Of a DNA stretch of 64,000 nt, positions 52,648 through 64,000 are shown piece after piece. Made by a program: the position numbers and the translations under genes. The notes below the pieces were generated by a model. It did no database searches and was not told the DNA's origin. It worked only from the letters and a program-made list of their open reading frames with translations. The first letter of the stretch is position 1. Every line of letters begins with the position of its first letter. Source of the DNA: Lunularia cruciata. Lineage: Eukaryota > Streptophyta > Marchantiopsida > Lunulariales > Lunulariaceae. Where the stretch lies: contig OX419756.1 in assembly GCA_948567375.1 (NCBI GenBank), positions 66,566,552 to 66,630,551 on the forward strand, read 5' to 3'.

Positions 52648-53057
52648 TTTGTTGTTGTGAGTTTGATTTTTATAGAGTTGCGCTTTCTTTGTCTTTCTTC
52701 ACTTCAAGTTTCTACCAAGAAATCACACCTCCTGCATGTGCCTATCACTATCAATCAACCTTTGCGCGTATGGGCCGCTGGTTTTTGTATGGTCCTTCTT
52801 GAATTTCTCGCCTCGACGAAAGGTTGTTAGATTGTCTTCACCTCAGGTTGAACTACCCCCGATACAAAGACTCCTTACTTTGGGTTGTGTGCTAACAGGG
52901 CATTTCTGAGTACTTCACCTTATGACCCAAAGTCACTTTACTTTGGGTTTCATCCCCAAGACCCTTTTCTTTGCCTTCTTCGGCCATAAAGGCGCAATCC
53001 GACTTCTCTATACACTTCTTCTTTATTTTGAAAAAAACAAAAAATGTGGGCACCACA

Positions 53058-53062
53058 CCCTC
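53058..53062. repeat. TSD of solo LTR A4, right copy (CCCTC)
   Basis: Identical to 45530-45534. Confidence 0.93.
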
Positions 53063-54433
53063 CAATCAAGTAGTGTCTAAACTTCTTGAGACCAAAGATC
53101 ACTGCCAACCCTTCTCTCTCCGTGATAGAGTAGTTCTTCTCTGCTGAAACCATATGCATACTAGCATAAGCTATTGGATGATCATGCCCATCTTGGTCTA
53201 ATTGACTAAGAGGGCATTCTTATAGCTACATTAGAAGCATCAGTGTAGAGGATGAAAGGCTTACTCCAATCAGGTTTTGCAAGAATTGGAGTTACAACAA
53301 GGGATTGCTTGAGCTCCTCAAAAGCTTTGAGAGCCTTCTTGTCCTCCAAAATCACCATGTAATCTACATCCTTCTTCATGTAGATGGTCAATGCATAAGC
53401 CTTATTGGGAAATGAGAAGATGAACCTCCTATAGTATCCAACCATCCTCAAGAATTGGCATAACTTTGTCAAGCTTGAAGGGAATGGAAGGTCTGAGATT
53501 TTCCTTACCTTCTCAGGATCAACTACTATTCCATCCTTGGAGATGATGTGCCCCAAAAGTAGACCTTCTTTACATCCAAAAATGCACTTCTCTGGGTTGA
53601 GTGATGCATTTGTCTCATCCAAGCGTTGCAAGACCTTGATTAGGTGCTCAAAGTGCTCCTCCTTGCTCCCATAGACACAAAAGTCATCAATGAAGTCTCT
53701 CACAAATTTCCCAATGAAAGGTTCAAATACCTTGTTCATGAACCGTTGGAATGTGGTTGGAGCATTGCAAAGCCCAAAAGGCATGACCTTGAAAGCGTAA
53801 GTTCCCCAAGGTGTGGTGAATGTGGTGAGTTGTTGATGCTCTGGTGCAATCTTGATTTGGTTATATCCACTATAACCATCTCCAAAATTGTACCTCTCAT
53901 GACCTGCAACCTCCTCCAAGATCTCATCAATGAATGGCAATGGGTAGTAGTACTTCTTGGTAACAACATTGAGCTTCTTGTAATCCATACATACCCAAAG
54001 CTTGCCATTCTTTTTCTTCACAATGACAATTGGAGACACCCATTCTGAATTCTCTACCTCAAAGATAAATCCAGCGTCCTTGAGCTTATCAATATCCTCC
54101 TTCACAACCAAAGATAATGGTGGGCTAATATGATGTTGTTTTTGGCAGATTGGACTTGCATGTGACTCCACCTCTATCTTGTGCTCCTCCAAGGTGACTT
54201 CCTTCAAATCCTTGTAACTAAAAGCAAAAACATGGATGAACTTGCAAAAATCTCCTCAAATCTCACCTTCTCCTCCTTGGTAACATTTGGGCCATACTAG
54301 AGGGTAGCTAACCTTCTCTCTACCTCCTCAAGTGTCAATGGTGATTTATCTGGGTCCTTCAAAAACTTTGGCTTAGGTGAAAAATCCATAGCACACAAAG
54401 GATACACATCTGAATCAGATTCAGATTCATCCT
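53063..54433 (-). pseudogene. pol: Element D reverse transcriptase and RNase H N-terminal part
   Basis: A 333-codon open stretch (54207-53206) carries a complete RT core: S-P-I-V-I-V-K-K-K-N-G-K, C-M-D-Y-K-K-L-N, Y-S-G-Y-N-Q-I, M-P-F-G-L-C-N-A-P-T-T-F-Q-R, the F-I-D-D catalytic box, L-L-G-H-I-I-S and G-Y-Y-R-R-F-I. RNase H begins at Y-T-D-A-S-N-V-A-I and continues after a frameshift at about 53205 with S-A-E-K-N-Y-S-I-T-E-R-E at 53150. The region upstream of RT (54433-54208) has L-T-L-E-E-V-E-R-R-L. The RT is close to that of the A element but the LTRs are unrelated. F-I-D-D in both suggests related non-chromovirus lineages. Confidence 0.93.
54429..54433. repeat. TSD of solo LTR A7, left copy (ATCCT)
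   Basis: Exact partner at 55394-55398. Confidence 0.85.
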
Positions 54434-55393
54434 TGTGACAACCCGGCAAATATCACTTTTGCGGTAATTGGGTTAGTAAAGTTTGTTCCTATAGAGATAC
54501 AATTCAGATTTGGTCAAATACAAAGTCAAATAGTAAATTGTAGTTTTTCTTGATTGCTTCTTTAATCTGCAATATCGGGTCTAGTTACTATCAATTCCTT
54601 TGCTAATTCTATTTTGTCATCATTTAGAATTGTAATTGAAAGCATGGGTACACTATCTACGCCTTCAATTTGTAACCCACTTTCCCATAATCTCTCATGT
54701 AACTAACCCAAAGACACTTATTGTGTGATCTTGCACTTTGGGTTTATTCACTACTGCTACTTCTCCTTCAATTCTTGTTCCATTTTCAATCAAAACTAAA
54801 ATTGAAGTCATGGGTATCCTAACTATCTATTCTTTCTCTATCCTAACTCTCTCTAATGCATCTAGCAAGATTCCCAAAGTCATCTTCATTGCACTCCGAG
54901 GTCCAACTATCTCAAACACAGTCATCTTTGTCTTGAGGCAAAGAAACTTCTAACCCAAAGTTGTTAAAACCTGAAGTCCTAAGACCAAAGTACAAAGATG
55001 CCAACCCGAAGACACTAAACTACTTTGTACATTTACTCCCAAAACTTCAAATACTTGTAACTTCTTCTAAAAACCTTCAAAATTTATGATTTTGGTGGCA
55101 ATGGAAAGCCCTGAACGAGACGCTGCAAAGGAAATAAAGCACGCTTGATTTGGACTTGTTGTCATTGAGATATAGCCCCCGCAAGAATCTAGACCTGTAA
55201 CTTCCATTCCTCCTTCAGGTCTGCCCTCTTTCAATCCTGGCCGAGTCCGTCTTCATCTAACAAAAAGTCTACTTCCTCAAGCTTGATCAAAATACGAATT
55301 TCCTCTCATTTCTTCTCCATTTGGTTTCAATTTGGTTCCAGCAAGGCACTTTTTCTTTGAAACTTGTCCAAAATGAAAAATGTGGGTACCATT
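54434..55393 (-). mobile_element. Solo LTR A7, short N-type LTR
   Basis: It starts TGTGACAACCCGG and ends GGTACCATT, a decayed GGTACCACA; 960 bp, with exact ATCCT duplications. It shares the N-type U3, including a counterpart of the G-P-R-S-A-reading segment, but lacks the central R-U5 portion. It interrupts element D between RT and protease. Confidence 0.85.
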
Positions 55394-55398
55394 ATCCT
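55394..55398. repeat. TSD of solo LTR A7, right copy (ATCCT)
   Basis: Identical to 54429-54433. Confidence 0.85.
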
Positions 55399-56452
55399 CC
55401 TCCGTGGAAGTTTCCTCTTCCATGCTTGTGTCCACACCTCAAGCTCCTTCTTCTGAATCTGATTCCCAATAATCAATAGATGGTGTATCAGAATGTGAAG
55501 TGTTGGTGGTGTTAGTCACAAGAATTGTGACTCTATGGTTTGATGGCCCAATCCTTAAGTACCCTTTGTGCCATCGATCAGTTGTGCGTGCTACTCTCAA
55601 CCATGGCCTCCCAAGAAGTAAGTCTTAGCTTGAATCCTTCAAGACTTGGAAAGTCATGAGATTTTGAACTCCCATAACTAAAACTACCACTTTATCCATC
55701 ACCCTTATTCGTCAAACTTGTTGCTTGTTTGGTATGCTCACCACAAATGTTGAAGGTCTTGAGGGTATCATATCCAACTTCTTCATCAACCTTTCTAACA
55801 TGGCATTCATTGCTAATCCTCCATCAACAAGTGCATCCTTGATGTTGTGACTATTCACTCTCACATCAATCTTGGAGGCATATTCACAAGCCTCCCATGG
55901 TGTTGGCTTGGCATCCACCACTCCCATTGATACTAGAGCTTTTGCCTTCTTCTTCCTCTTGCTCCTTGTAGAAATCAAACTACCCCTAAGCTCCTTTCTC
56001 AAGGTAGGGTTCAAAGCAATCAATTGGCCCAATGTGATGTTAACCTTCTGACTACGAACATCCTCCAACACATTGTAGTTCCATTGTTGCTTTGAGATCA
56101 AGAAGTCCTCCATCCCCAACTTCTTCCTTGGATTCTTTGTTGTTGATGGTGTTGAGGTATGAGTGCTCCTAGTAGACATAGGAGTATCCTTACTTGGAGT
56201 TAATCCTTGAGAAGAGTGAACATCCTCTGCAAAACGAGCTCTCTTCTTCTCTTGTGCCAAAAGCTCCAAATTAAGGCCCTTGGAGTTTGAGCACTCTCCC
56301 TTCTCATACTTTCTCTCAACCACATCTATGGATGCTATCTCCCTACATTTGTTTGGATTAAGAGCCACTTGGGTTTCACTACCTCCCTCTTTCCCTCTAT
56401 TGGCTCTCTCATAACTCCTTCCTCCATGGTAAGTGGAATTTGGGCAATTCCT
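55399..56452 (-). pseudogene. Element D retropepsin and upstream spacer
   Basis: The open stretch 56368-55712 starts in a charged Ser/Thr-rich spacer and ends in the protease. The catalytic loop reads A-L-V-D-G-G-L-A-M-N-A-M at about 55835-55800, where A-L-V-D-S-G-A would be expected: the Ser/Thr after the catalytic Asp is Gly. After a stop near 55711 the C-terminal part continues to D-L-L-L-G-R-P-W-L at about 55620-55590. The linker to RT is Ser/Asp/Glu-rich. Confidence 0.82.
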
Positions 56453-57328
56453 TTAGATATGGCCTCTTCCTCCACAACCAAAACAATTTCTATCATTTAA
56501 ATTATTGACTAGTTGGCCTCCTCTATATGGATAGTATCGATTACTCTTAGGCCCTCTCCCTAGATTCTGATCCACCTCTCTCTTCTCCCATAGTAGCATC
56601 ACATTGATCTTGAGATCCGCAAGTGGTTCTGTGATGGTTTGAAGTGGATCTTTTGGTGGAGGTGCAAGAACTGGAGCAACTACAACTAGTGGTGCAACCC
56701 TTGCCACCAAAGTATCAGAAGTTCCACCATAATTGTAGCCTTGAGAAGGATGCACAACCTCCTTCACCACCAAATCACTCTCATCCTCTTCCAAACTCTC
56801 CTCCATACGAATCGCAATCTTGATAGCTTCAACCTTGGAAGAAGGTTTCTCATATCTCACCTTGCTTCTAATTTGTGGTCTAAATCCTCCTACAAAATTC
56901 TTGGTGAGCATTGCCCCTATGCCAATCATAGTAGTCTCCACATCATCTCCACCCTTCCTCAACACTATGCAAAATCTGGACTCTAACTTTTCCACTCTTT
57001 CCACATCAACTCTCACTTTCTCTCCATCTCCTTGCTTGAGAAATATAACCTCACTCATCAATCTCTCATAACTCTCATTAGGAAGAAATTTCTCAATGAG
57101 TGCTGAAGTCAAAGTCTCCCAAGACTCCTCTTCCCCATATCTCCTCTCTCTCTTTTGGTATTCTGACTCATACCATGTAAGTGCTGCATCCTCAAAGAAA
57201 TCTGGAAATAATGAGGCCCACTCATTCTTCCTCCTCTCATTGTTTCCTATGCAAGCTCTCTTGAAGTCTCTCACAAAGGCCTCCACATCTTCTCCATCAT
57301 TGCCAAAGAAAACCGAAAGTTTCCCCAT
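56453..57328 (-). pseudogene. gag: Element D gag (capsid and zinc knuckle)
   Basis: A 291-codon open frame from an ATG at 57328. The retrotransposon-gag capsid domain covers about residues 5-190, with F-V-R-D-F-K-R-A-C, A-A-L-T-W-Y, W-E-T-L-T-S-A-L-I-E-K-F and N-F-V-G-G-F-R-P motifs. A Pro/Val-rich spacer and a CCHC knuckle (C-F-G-C-G-G-R-G-H-I) lie at the end, the last Cys just beyond a stop at 56453. It is one of the most intact gag genes here. It would assemble the particle of element D. Confidence 0.88.
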
Positions 57329-58152
57329 CTTAACCTCTCACTATCTTTCTTTCTCTCAATTTTTTTTTCTTTTCTCTCACTCCATAACTAATAAAGTATG
57401 TACATGACTAACACCATTTGAGAGTAATCCACCCTAGGTAACACAAAAGGCTCAGGTTGCTCCAAGATTTCTATAGAAACATCAAATCCTAGAGTGCATA
57501 TTAATGGAACCCTCATGGATAGTTTATCCACAAGTTGAAAGATTATCTCCATCATTAATCTTCAGAACTAGCTGATGAAGGTGGTAGTATCTTGTAGCTA
57601 TAATACGACTCTCTCCAAGATCCTTCACCAAGGTCTCCAAAAGTGATTTTACTCAACTACACTCATGTCCTTTTGGAATTCCTTCAACTCCACAAACCTC
57701 ACATAACTCTTTGGTCTTAGATCTTCTCCCTCCCAATCTTGGTGAAGAAGGTCCAACATGCAAACCCAAGTCAAGTAAGCCTCTCCTTTCCCTCAATCTC
57801 TTGCTCTCAAAGGTCAATGGACATGAACTTGCCTTATGTCCCTTCTTTCCACATAGAAAGCACTTAGACTCACTCTTTCCTCCAAGTGGTGTAGGTTTTT
57901 GGATCCTCTCAACACTCTTCAAATTCTATTGTAAACTCTCTTTTCCTCAAATCCACCCTTAGAATCACCTCAAATCCTTGGGGAACCTTGCATAGTCTCA
58001 ATTTCCACTCTTGGTGACCCTCCATGTTCCCAAGATGAATCTAAACACTCAAACATGCTTTTATTGCTCTCAAACTCCTCATGCAGATCTCAACTCTGTA
58101 GAATTGACCCTTCTTCATAATGTCACTCAAATTGCTTAATTGGTATGTCATA
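57329..58152 (-). pseudogene. Region upstream of D gag, with a second zinc-knuckle ORF
   Basis: An 89-codon frame (57922-57653) holds C-F-L-C-G-K-K-G-H-K-A-S-S-C (C-x2-C-x4-H-x4-C) and a second Cys cluster (C-E-V-C-G-V-E-G ... H-E-C). The rest (57420-57650 and 57923-58152) shows only broken frames. It may be leader sequence of D or a fragment of another element into which D or A5 inserted. The D 5' LTR and PBS were not found before A5 begins at 58153. Confidence 0.4.
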
Positions 58153-58250
58153 TTTGACAATCCGGCAAACATTAATTTTGTGGTAATCGGGTAAGTAAAG
58201 TTTGTTCCTGCAGATATACAAGTAAGAAATGTCCAAATACAAAGTCAAAC
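58153..58250 (-). mobile_element. LTR A5, left fragment (family A, reversed)
   Basis: TTTGACAATCCGG, a decayed family terminus, followed by 98 bp of U5. It resumes at 62040 after the inserted A6 LTR. Confidence 0.85.
58246..58250. repeat. TSD of solo LTR A6, left copy (CAAAC)
   Basis: Exact partner at 62035-62039. Confidence 0.88.
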
Positions 58251-61200
58251 TGCGCTACCCACATTTTTTGTTTTTTTTTGAAATAGAGAAGAAGAAGTGT
58301 AAAGAGAAGTTGGATTGCGCTTGTATGGCCAAAGAAGGTGAAGAAAAGTGTCTTTGAGATGAAACCCGAGGTAACGTGGCTTTGGGTTGTAAGGTGAAGT
58401 ACTCACACTTGCCCTGTCAACAATCAACCCAAAGTAAGGAGTCTTTGTATTGGGGGGAGCTCAACTTGAGGCGAAGATAGTGTAACAACCTTTCTTTAGG
58501 GTGAGAAAATCAAGAAGGGACCGTTCAAAACCGGCAGTCATATGCGTGAAGTACAATTGACAATGATAGGCGCATGCAAGAGGTGTGATTTCTTGGTAGA
58601 AACTCGAATTGAAGAGAGACAAAGAAGGCGTGACTCTATAAATATTGGGCTAACAACGAAGCAATGTTGAGCAATTTTCCTTTGCCATTGAGGAGTTGTC
58701 CTAGAGGAGATCATGGGAAGGGAAGTAGAGTTGAAGACGCGCTAGTGTGTAGGGGAGAATTTGAGACAGTTAAACCAAGAGATAGTGAGGAAGCAGGAAA
58801 GATGGGAGGAGGAAAGAAGAACTCCAAATTTGCAGTGAGAAATCATGCAATTCGGAGGTTAGATGTGATCACGAGAATCAAAGTCTTGAGCTGACTTTGG
58901 ATCACCTTCTTGGCATGGAATAGGAACGTAAGTTTTCCAGGTTTCATGACCAAGATAATTGAGATTAAGTGTCTCGATGGCCCCAAGGAAGAGGGGAAGA
59001 GAGGAAATCCGGCTTGCTGGATAGAGTCGGATTGGAGATTAGTGCTTGGAAGAGAGGCAGGTGAAGAGCAAGGTGCCACGTTCTTGGGGAAGGGAGAGGT
59101 AGCCAAAGAAACCCAAGAAGTGAGGGATGCCTTCTCTTTGAAGAGAACAAAGAATGGGTATAAGGTCAAGAGTTACAAAGATCTGGTGAAGAGAGGGATC
59201 GTGAGTGCTCTCATAGCAATCCTGAAGCCGGAGAGGACAACTTATTTGATGAAACACTAAGCGGTGTTCTTCTATAAGATGTTTGCGGGTGAACCTATCA
59301 ACTAGGCAAGGTGCTTCCATAGGAGGATGAGACAGATGGTGTGGAATTTGCGGGATAAGTTGCCTCCACACTACATCGTGCCGTTTGCAGCACATTTCTA
59401 CCTTGGGTTGAATGTGCTCAATATGGCAGAGCGCAACACAATGGTGTCTCACTTTCATCCCGACTTGAGAAGAGAAGTTGACTTGGAGGAGCAACAATAC
59501 ATTCTTCAAATCCAAAGCATTGATGAGTACTACGTGCAGACGAGCAAGAGCGCGGAGGTAGAAGTAAGTTCTCCAAAGTTGAACAAGAGGAGTTGACAAG
59601 GAGAAGGCAAAGATGTAGAGAAGACAAGACCTCGGAAGACCAGGAGAGGAAACCCAAGGAAAGGCATAATGGTGATTGCATCATCAGAGGAAGACTCGAA
59701 AGGCAAAGTTGAATGCAAGTCCAAAGACTCGGAACATGAGGAGGAACCGGAGCTCATGCTACAAAGTGGGGATACGAGTAGTGATGGTGATGAAAGTGAG
59801 GAGATGATGTTGGTACCTGCTACAGAAGAAGAAGAAGTTTGGGTGGAGCTCAAGGGAGAAAATAACACGAAGTTGGAGGACGAGGTACCCGAGCCGGAGG
59901 AGAAGAAGATTACAATTTAGAGGGGAGTTTGAATCAAGATGCAAGGCAAAGTGTGAAGCAGGTCCGAGCAAGGCAAGGGAGGAGGATAATGCTAGCTTGG
60001 GAAGTGAAGCATCTATTCCGATACAACAACTACAGAGAAGAAGGTGAGTATCGGGTGCAGAAGAGGTAAAGAAGGAGATCACTACGTAGGTGGAAGTAGG
60101 TGCGAGTGATGGGGTGGAGTACCTATGAGAAATTGTGTGCCCATTGTTAGTGAAGTTAGAGCACAAGAAGAAAGAGATGATGTCGACATGTCCGGAGGTA
60201 AAGACTATGTTGCAGGTTTTGGCGAGATTAGAAGAAGAGAACTCAGAGTTGAAGAAGAGTATAATCTGAGGTGAGGAGGAAAGGAAAGTACTACAAGGGG
60301 ATGCAATAGTGCAGTGTCAAGTTATTGAGGACTTGAAGAGAGAAGCAAGGTATTGAGAAGAACTTGTGAAGAAGAGTGACATAGCAAGGGAGAGACAAGT
60401 AGCAGAGTACAAAATCTTGAAGCAACAGTTTGCTAATTCAAGACTAGAAATTATCCATGCTATGGTGAGGGTAGCAGAGAAGGAACAAGAGCTCGATAGA
60501 GTGATGGAGAGTGTAGAAGAGAAGAAGCAACTGTAGCAACGGGAGTTGACAATGAGATATAAGGAGGAAGAGCGATTACAAGAGTTACTTCATAATCAGG
60601 AGGAGAAGATTGTGTAGAAGGAGAAGGAGAAGGAAACTGTGAAAACCAAGTTTGAGGCGGAATTTGCAATGTACCAAGAAGATTGGCTTGCAGATCGGGA
60701 GCGTGAAAGGAAGATGAGATTAGAGCCATTGAAGGAGATCGTAATCAGGATGAATGCGATGCTGAGTATAGAGATCAGTGTTTGTATTGAAGAAATGAGG
60801 CTGCATGAGTTGAAATTGTTGGTGTAGGAGACGAGGAGGAGACATGCAAAGGATACAAACTTGAATGCTCTGTTAATTAGTCTCAGAACTCAAGTAGATA
60901 GGAAGATATTGGAAGTCAAAGACAATATCACGATTAGATTGGATCTAGTGAAGATAAAGATAGATAAACTTTGGAAAGATGTTAGAGCAAAACCCGAAGT
61001 AGATGAAGTAGGAGTGCAAATGTCTTTGGAGTTACCATTGGAGACAATAGAGAAGAGTGAATCAGCAAATAAGGAGTTAGATAGATTACCCACTAGTGAA
61101 ATGTCAGATCAGGAAAGAGAATTGTTAGATCTGGTAGAAGAGGTAGGAATTATGAAACCCAAGGAAAGAGTAGTAGGAAGTAAAGTTACTTTGGGATCGG

Positions 61201-62034
61201 GTTTGACAGCCAAAGAAGAAGTAGACATCGGATTGGATTAGTAACCGATTTGAGATTTGAATAAGCAGATATGAAGAGGTGCATTGTCATTTCATATCTA
61301 CAGGTTTGTAGAGTCATTAGGAAGAGGTACATTAGGAAGATAACTATTGTTTGCTTCACTATTTAAGAGTGGCATTTGCAGTATCATGTTGTTCAGTGCT
61401 CATATTCTAAGAATAGATAAAGCAAAGTGTTGTGAAGCAGTGCTCGTTGCTTAAGCTTAATTCCGAGTATCAACTTTGTGTTTGTGTTTGTGAGTGTGTG
61501 AAGAATTTCAAAGTGCAAGTCAGTGTGCTTGTTGGATGTTGGATTCCATAGCCTTGATCTTCATTATGTGTGTTTGATCTTGAGTGAAGTGCAATTGGAG
61601 CAATGCCTTGAGAAATCTGAGAGGAATTGTAGTGTTGGTAGTATTCTGCATTTGTGAGTGCAGTGCAAGGTTGATGTGAAGCAATTTTGATTGAGGAAGT
61701 TGTGCCTTTAGTGGAAAGGTGGAACACAATTCTAAGGCAAAGTCATTTTGCAGTGAAGTGCCATTTTTGGGAGAGCCTGAATCATCACAATCAAGATTGT
61801 TTGGAAAGAATTGATGGAGTTGTGATTAAGGAGTGCTAATTTGTGACAAGATTGCAAGTCAGTGCTTGTTACTCTCTTCTAGGTGTGGTTTCTACCTGAG
61901 AGATTAAAGATGCAACCAAGAAGAACTGCAATTGTTGCTTTGACTTTGTATTTGACCAATTCTGACTCGTATCTCTACGGGAACAAACTTTACTTACCCA
62001 ATTACCGCAAAGTGATATTTGCCGGGTTGTCAGG
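58251..62034 (+). mobile_element. Solo LTR A6, family A (forward, 3.8 kb)
   Basis: TGCGCTACCCACA...CGGGTTGTCAGG: the termini are slightly decayed from TGTGGTACCC and TTGTCACA. Exact CAAAC duplications. It lies inside LTR A5 in the opposite orientation, making a large inverted pair. Confidence 0.9.
58664..61241 (+). pseudogene. U3-embedded ORF of LTR A6
   Basis: ATG at 58664 (M-L-S-N-F-P-L-P-L-R), N-terminal domain in pieces 58664-58894, 58910-59260 and 59327-59596, acidic segment 59600-59920, coiled coil 60100-60830 with several stops, and an open tail 60861-61241 ending V-D-I-G-L-D. It is collinear with the copies at 9911 and 50892, and closest by eye to the A2 copy. Many stops replace Gln, Arg or Trp codons, for example at 60535, consistent with transition decay. 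Confidence 0.75.
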
Positions 62035-62039
62035 CAAAC
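62035..62039. repeat. TSD of solo LTR A6, right copy (CAAAC)
   Basis: Identical to 58246-58250. Confidence 0.88.
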
Positions 62040-64000
62040 AATAACATGTAGTTCTTCTTGGTTGCATCTTTAATCTCTCATGTAGAAACCACACCCAGAA
62101 GAGAGTAACAAGCACTGACTCACAATCTTGTCACAAATTTCACACTCCTTAATCACAACTCCATCAATTCTTTCCAAACAATCTTGATTGTGATGATTTA
62201 GGCTCTCCCAAAAATGGCACTTCACTACAAAACAACTTCACCTCATAATTGTGTTCCACCCCTCCACTAAAGGCACAACTTCCTTGATCAAAATTGCTTC
62301 ACATCAACACTGCATTGCACTCACAAATGCAAAATACTACCAACACTACAATTCCTCTCAGATCTATCAAGGCATTGCTTTGATTGCACTTCACTGAAGA
62401 TCAAACACACAAAATGAAGATCAAGGCTACGGAATCCAACATCCAACATCCAACAAGCACTTTAACTTGCACTTTGAATTTCTCCACACTTTCACAGACA
62501 CAAACACAAAGTTGATACTTGGAATCAAGCTTAAGCAACGAGCACTACTTCACAGCAGTTCGCTTTATCTATTCTCAGAATTATGAGCACTAAACAACAT
62601 CTGACTACGAATGCCACTCTTAAATAGTGAAACAATTGATAGTTATCTTCCTAATGAACCTCTTCCTAATGATTCTACAAACCTGCAGATCCAAAATGAC
62701 TATACACCTCTTCATATTTGCCTATTCACATCTCAAATAGGTTACTAATCCAATCTGATGTCTACTTCTTCCTTGGCTTTCAAACCCAAACCCAAAGTAA
62801 TTTTACTTCCTACTACTCTGTCCTCGGGTTTCACAACTCCTTAATCTTCTACAAGATCTAACAATTCTCTTTCTTGATCTGACATTTCACTAGTGGGTAA
62901 TCTATCTAACTCCTTATCTTCTAACCCACTCTTCTCTAATGTCTCCAATGGTAACTCCGAAGACATTTGCACTCCTACTTCATCTACTTCGGGTTTTGCT
63001 CTAACATCTTTCTAAAGTTTATCTATCTCTATCTTCACTAGATCCAATCTAATCGTGATATTGTCTTTGACTTCCAATATCTTCCTATCTACCCGAGTCT
63101 GAGACTTATTAACAGAGCATTCAAGTCTATGTCCTTTGCATGTCTCCTCCTCGTCTCTTGTACCAACAACTTCAACTCGTGCAGCCTTGTTTCTTCAATA
63201 CGAACACTGGCCTCTGTACTCAGCATCGCATTCATCCTGATAACGATCTCCTTCAATGGCTCCCATCTCATCTTCCTTTCATGCTCCTGATCTACAAGCC
63301 AATCTTCCATGTACATGGCCAACTTTGCCTTGAACTTGGCTTTCACAGTTTCCTTCTCTTTCTCCTTCTGCACAATCTTCTCCTCCTGATTACAAAGTAA
63401 CTCTCGTAATCTCTCTTCTTCCCTATATCTCACTGTCAACTCCTGTTGCCATAGTTGCTTCTTCTCTTCTACACTCTCCATCACTCTATCAAGTTCTTGT
63501 TCCTTCTCTGCTACCCTTGCCATAGCATGGATAATTTCTAGTCTGGAATTAGCAAACTGCTACTTCAAGATTTTGTACTCAGCTACTTGTCTCTCCCTTG
63601 CTATGTCATTCTTCTTCACAAGTTCCTCTCTGTACCTCACTTCTCTCTTTAAGTTCTCAATTAGTTGACTCTACACTATTGCATCCCCTCTTAGTACTTC
63701 CCTTTCCTTCTCACCTCGGATTATACTCTTCTTCCAGTCTTGCCAAAACCTACAACATAGTCTTCACCTCCAGACATTTGGACTGCATTTCTTTCTTCTT
63801 GTGCTCTAGCTTCACTAACAATGGGCACACAATTTCTTACACATACTCCACTCCATCACTTGCAACTACTTCAACCAGCGGAGCAATCTCCTTCTTCACC
63901 TCTTCTTCTCCCGATACTCACCTTCTTATCTACAGTTGTCGTATCGGAATAGACGCTTCACTTCCCGAACTAGCATTCTCCTCTTCCCTTGCCTTGCTTG
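62040..64000 (-). mobile_element. LTR A5, right fragment, running off the window
   Basis: It continues the A LTR from U5 through R into the U3 ORF. Whether A5 is a solo LTR or the edge of a full element cannot be seen. Confidence 0.88.
62755..64000 (-). pseudogene. U3-embedded ORF of LTR A5, C-terminal part
   Basis: The tail lies at 62755-63080 and the coiled coil in the open stretch 63523-63089 (144 codons: A-R-V-A-E-K-E-Q-E-L-D, R-Y-R-E-E-E-R-L-R-E-L, L-H-E-L-K-L-L-V-Q-E-T-R). More coil code with stops and a short deletion near 63735 continues to the window end. The N-terminal domain lies outside. Confidence 0.72.

Larger units (their letters stand above)
45535..53057 (-). mobile_element. 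Solo LTR A4 (outer), family A, interrupted by a second A solo LTR
   Basis: TGTGACAACCCGG at 45535 and GGGCACCACA at 53057, with exact CCCTC duplications. Without the inner insertion (47526-51290 and one TSD copy) it is about 3.75 kb. It lies within the RNase H code of element D. Confidence 0.93.

Noticed and set aside
1-64000. Host protein-coding genes, tRNAs or rRNAs
   Set aside because: Every long frame could be assigned to a retroelement, the LTR ORF or a shadow. No intron-exon gene model, tRNA cloverleaf or rRNA sequence was recognised. Short tRNA matches are primer-binding sites.

Overview
This 64 kb window looks like intergenic heterochromatin of a land plant with a large, repeat-rich genome. 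I see no host gene, tRNA, rRNA or bacterial signature. Nearly every base belongs to LTR retrotransposons inserted into one another. Visible hallmarks are TG..CA long terminal repeats with 5-bp target-site duplications (TSDs), primer-binding sites (PBS) matching tRNA-Asp or initiator tRNA-Met, gag zinc knuckles, retropepsin, RT/RNase H, DDE integrase and one chromodomain. The chromovirus type and a retroelement-borne cytosine methyltransferase hint at a non-seed plant or streptophyte, but this is only an inference.

Four element families were resolved; the names are mine. Family A is Ty3/gypsy without a chromodomain, with a tRNA-Asp-type PBS and very long LTRs of 3.6-3.8 kb (TGTGGTACC...GTTGTCACA). 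Its U3 carries a same-sense ORF of about 857 codons: a conserved N-terminal domain, an acidic middle and a long coiled coil. N is a short non-autonomous derivative of A. C is a chromovirus with 0.7 kb LTRs (TGTAATAC...GTATTACA). D is a non-chromodomain Ty3/gypsy element with 0.69 kb LTRs (TGTAACACC...GGCTCACA). A fifth, older element (M, minus strand) encodes zinc knuckles, a retropepsin and a cytosine-C5 DNA methyltransferase domain; a PHD finger nearby may be part of it.

Layout. 1-9496: gag-pol of an A element (+), split by a reversed solo A LTR (401-4107). 9497-13297: its 3' LTR, then a duplicated LTR tail. 13455-28578: two older minus-strand A-type elements, E1 and E2. E1 sits in the gag of E2, and its LTR was hit by a C solo LTR (17031-17717), an A solo LTR (17735-21301) and a D solo LTR (22397-23088). 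28440-30560: inverted-repeat-rich foldback region with a PHD-finger ORF. 30545-43269: element M, split by a complete chromovirus C (31487-36842, TSD ATAGG) and a complete N element (38728-42712, TSD GCACT). 43270 to the end: element D (minus), itself inserted in M. D was hit by an A solo LTR (45535-53057) that holds a second A solo LTR (47526-51290), by a short N-type solo LTR (54434-55393) and by a further A LTR (58153 to the window end) that holds another A solo LTR (58251-62034).

Nearly all genes are broken by stops and frameshifts. Most stops whose ancestral codon can be read from sister copies are C-to-T type, as expected from decay of methylated DNA. The TSDs give a readable insertion order: M is oldest on the right, then C, N and D, then the A LTRs in D. 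The most notable findings are the U3-embedded ORF of family A and the methyltransferase-bearing retroelement M.
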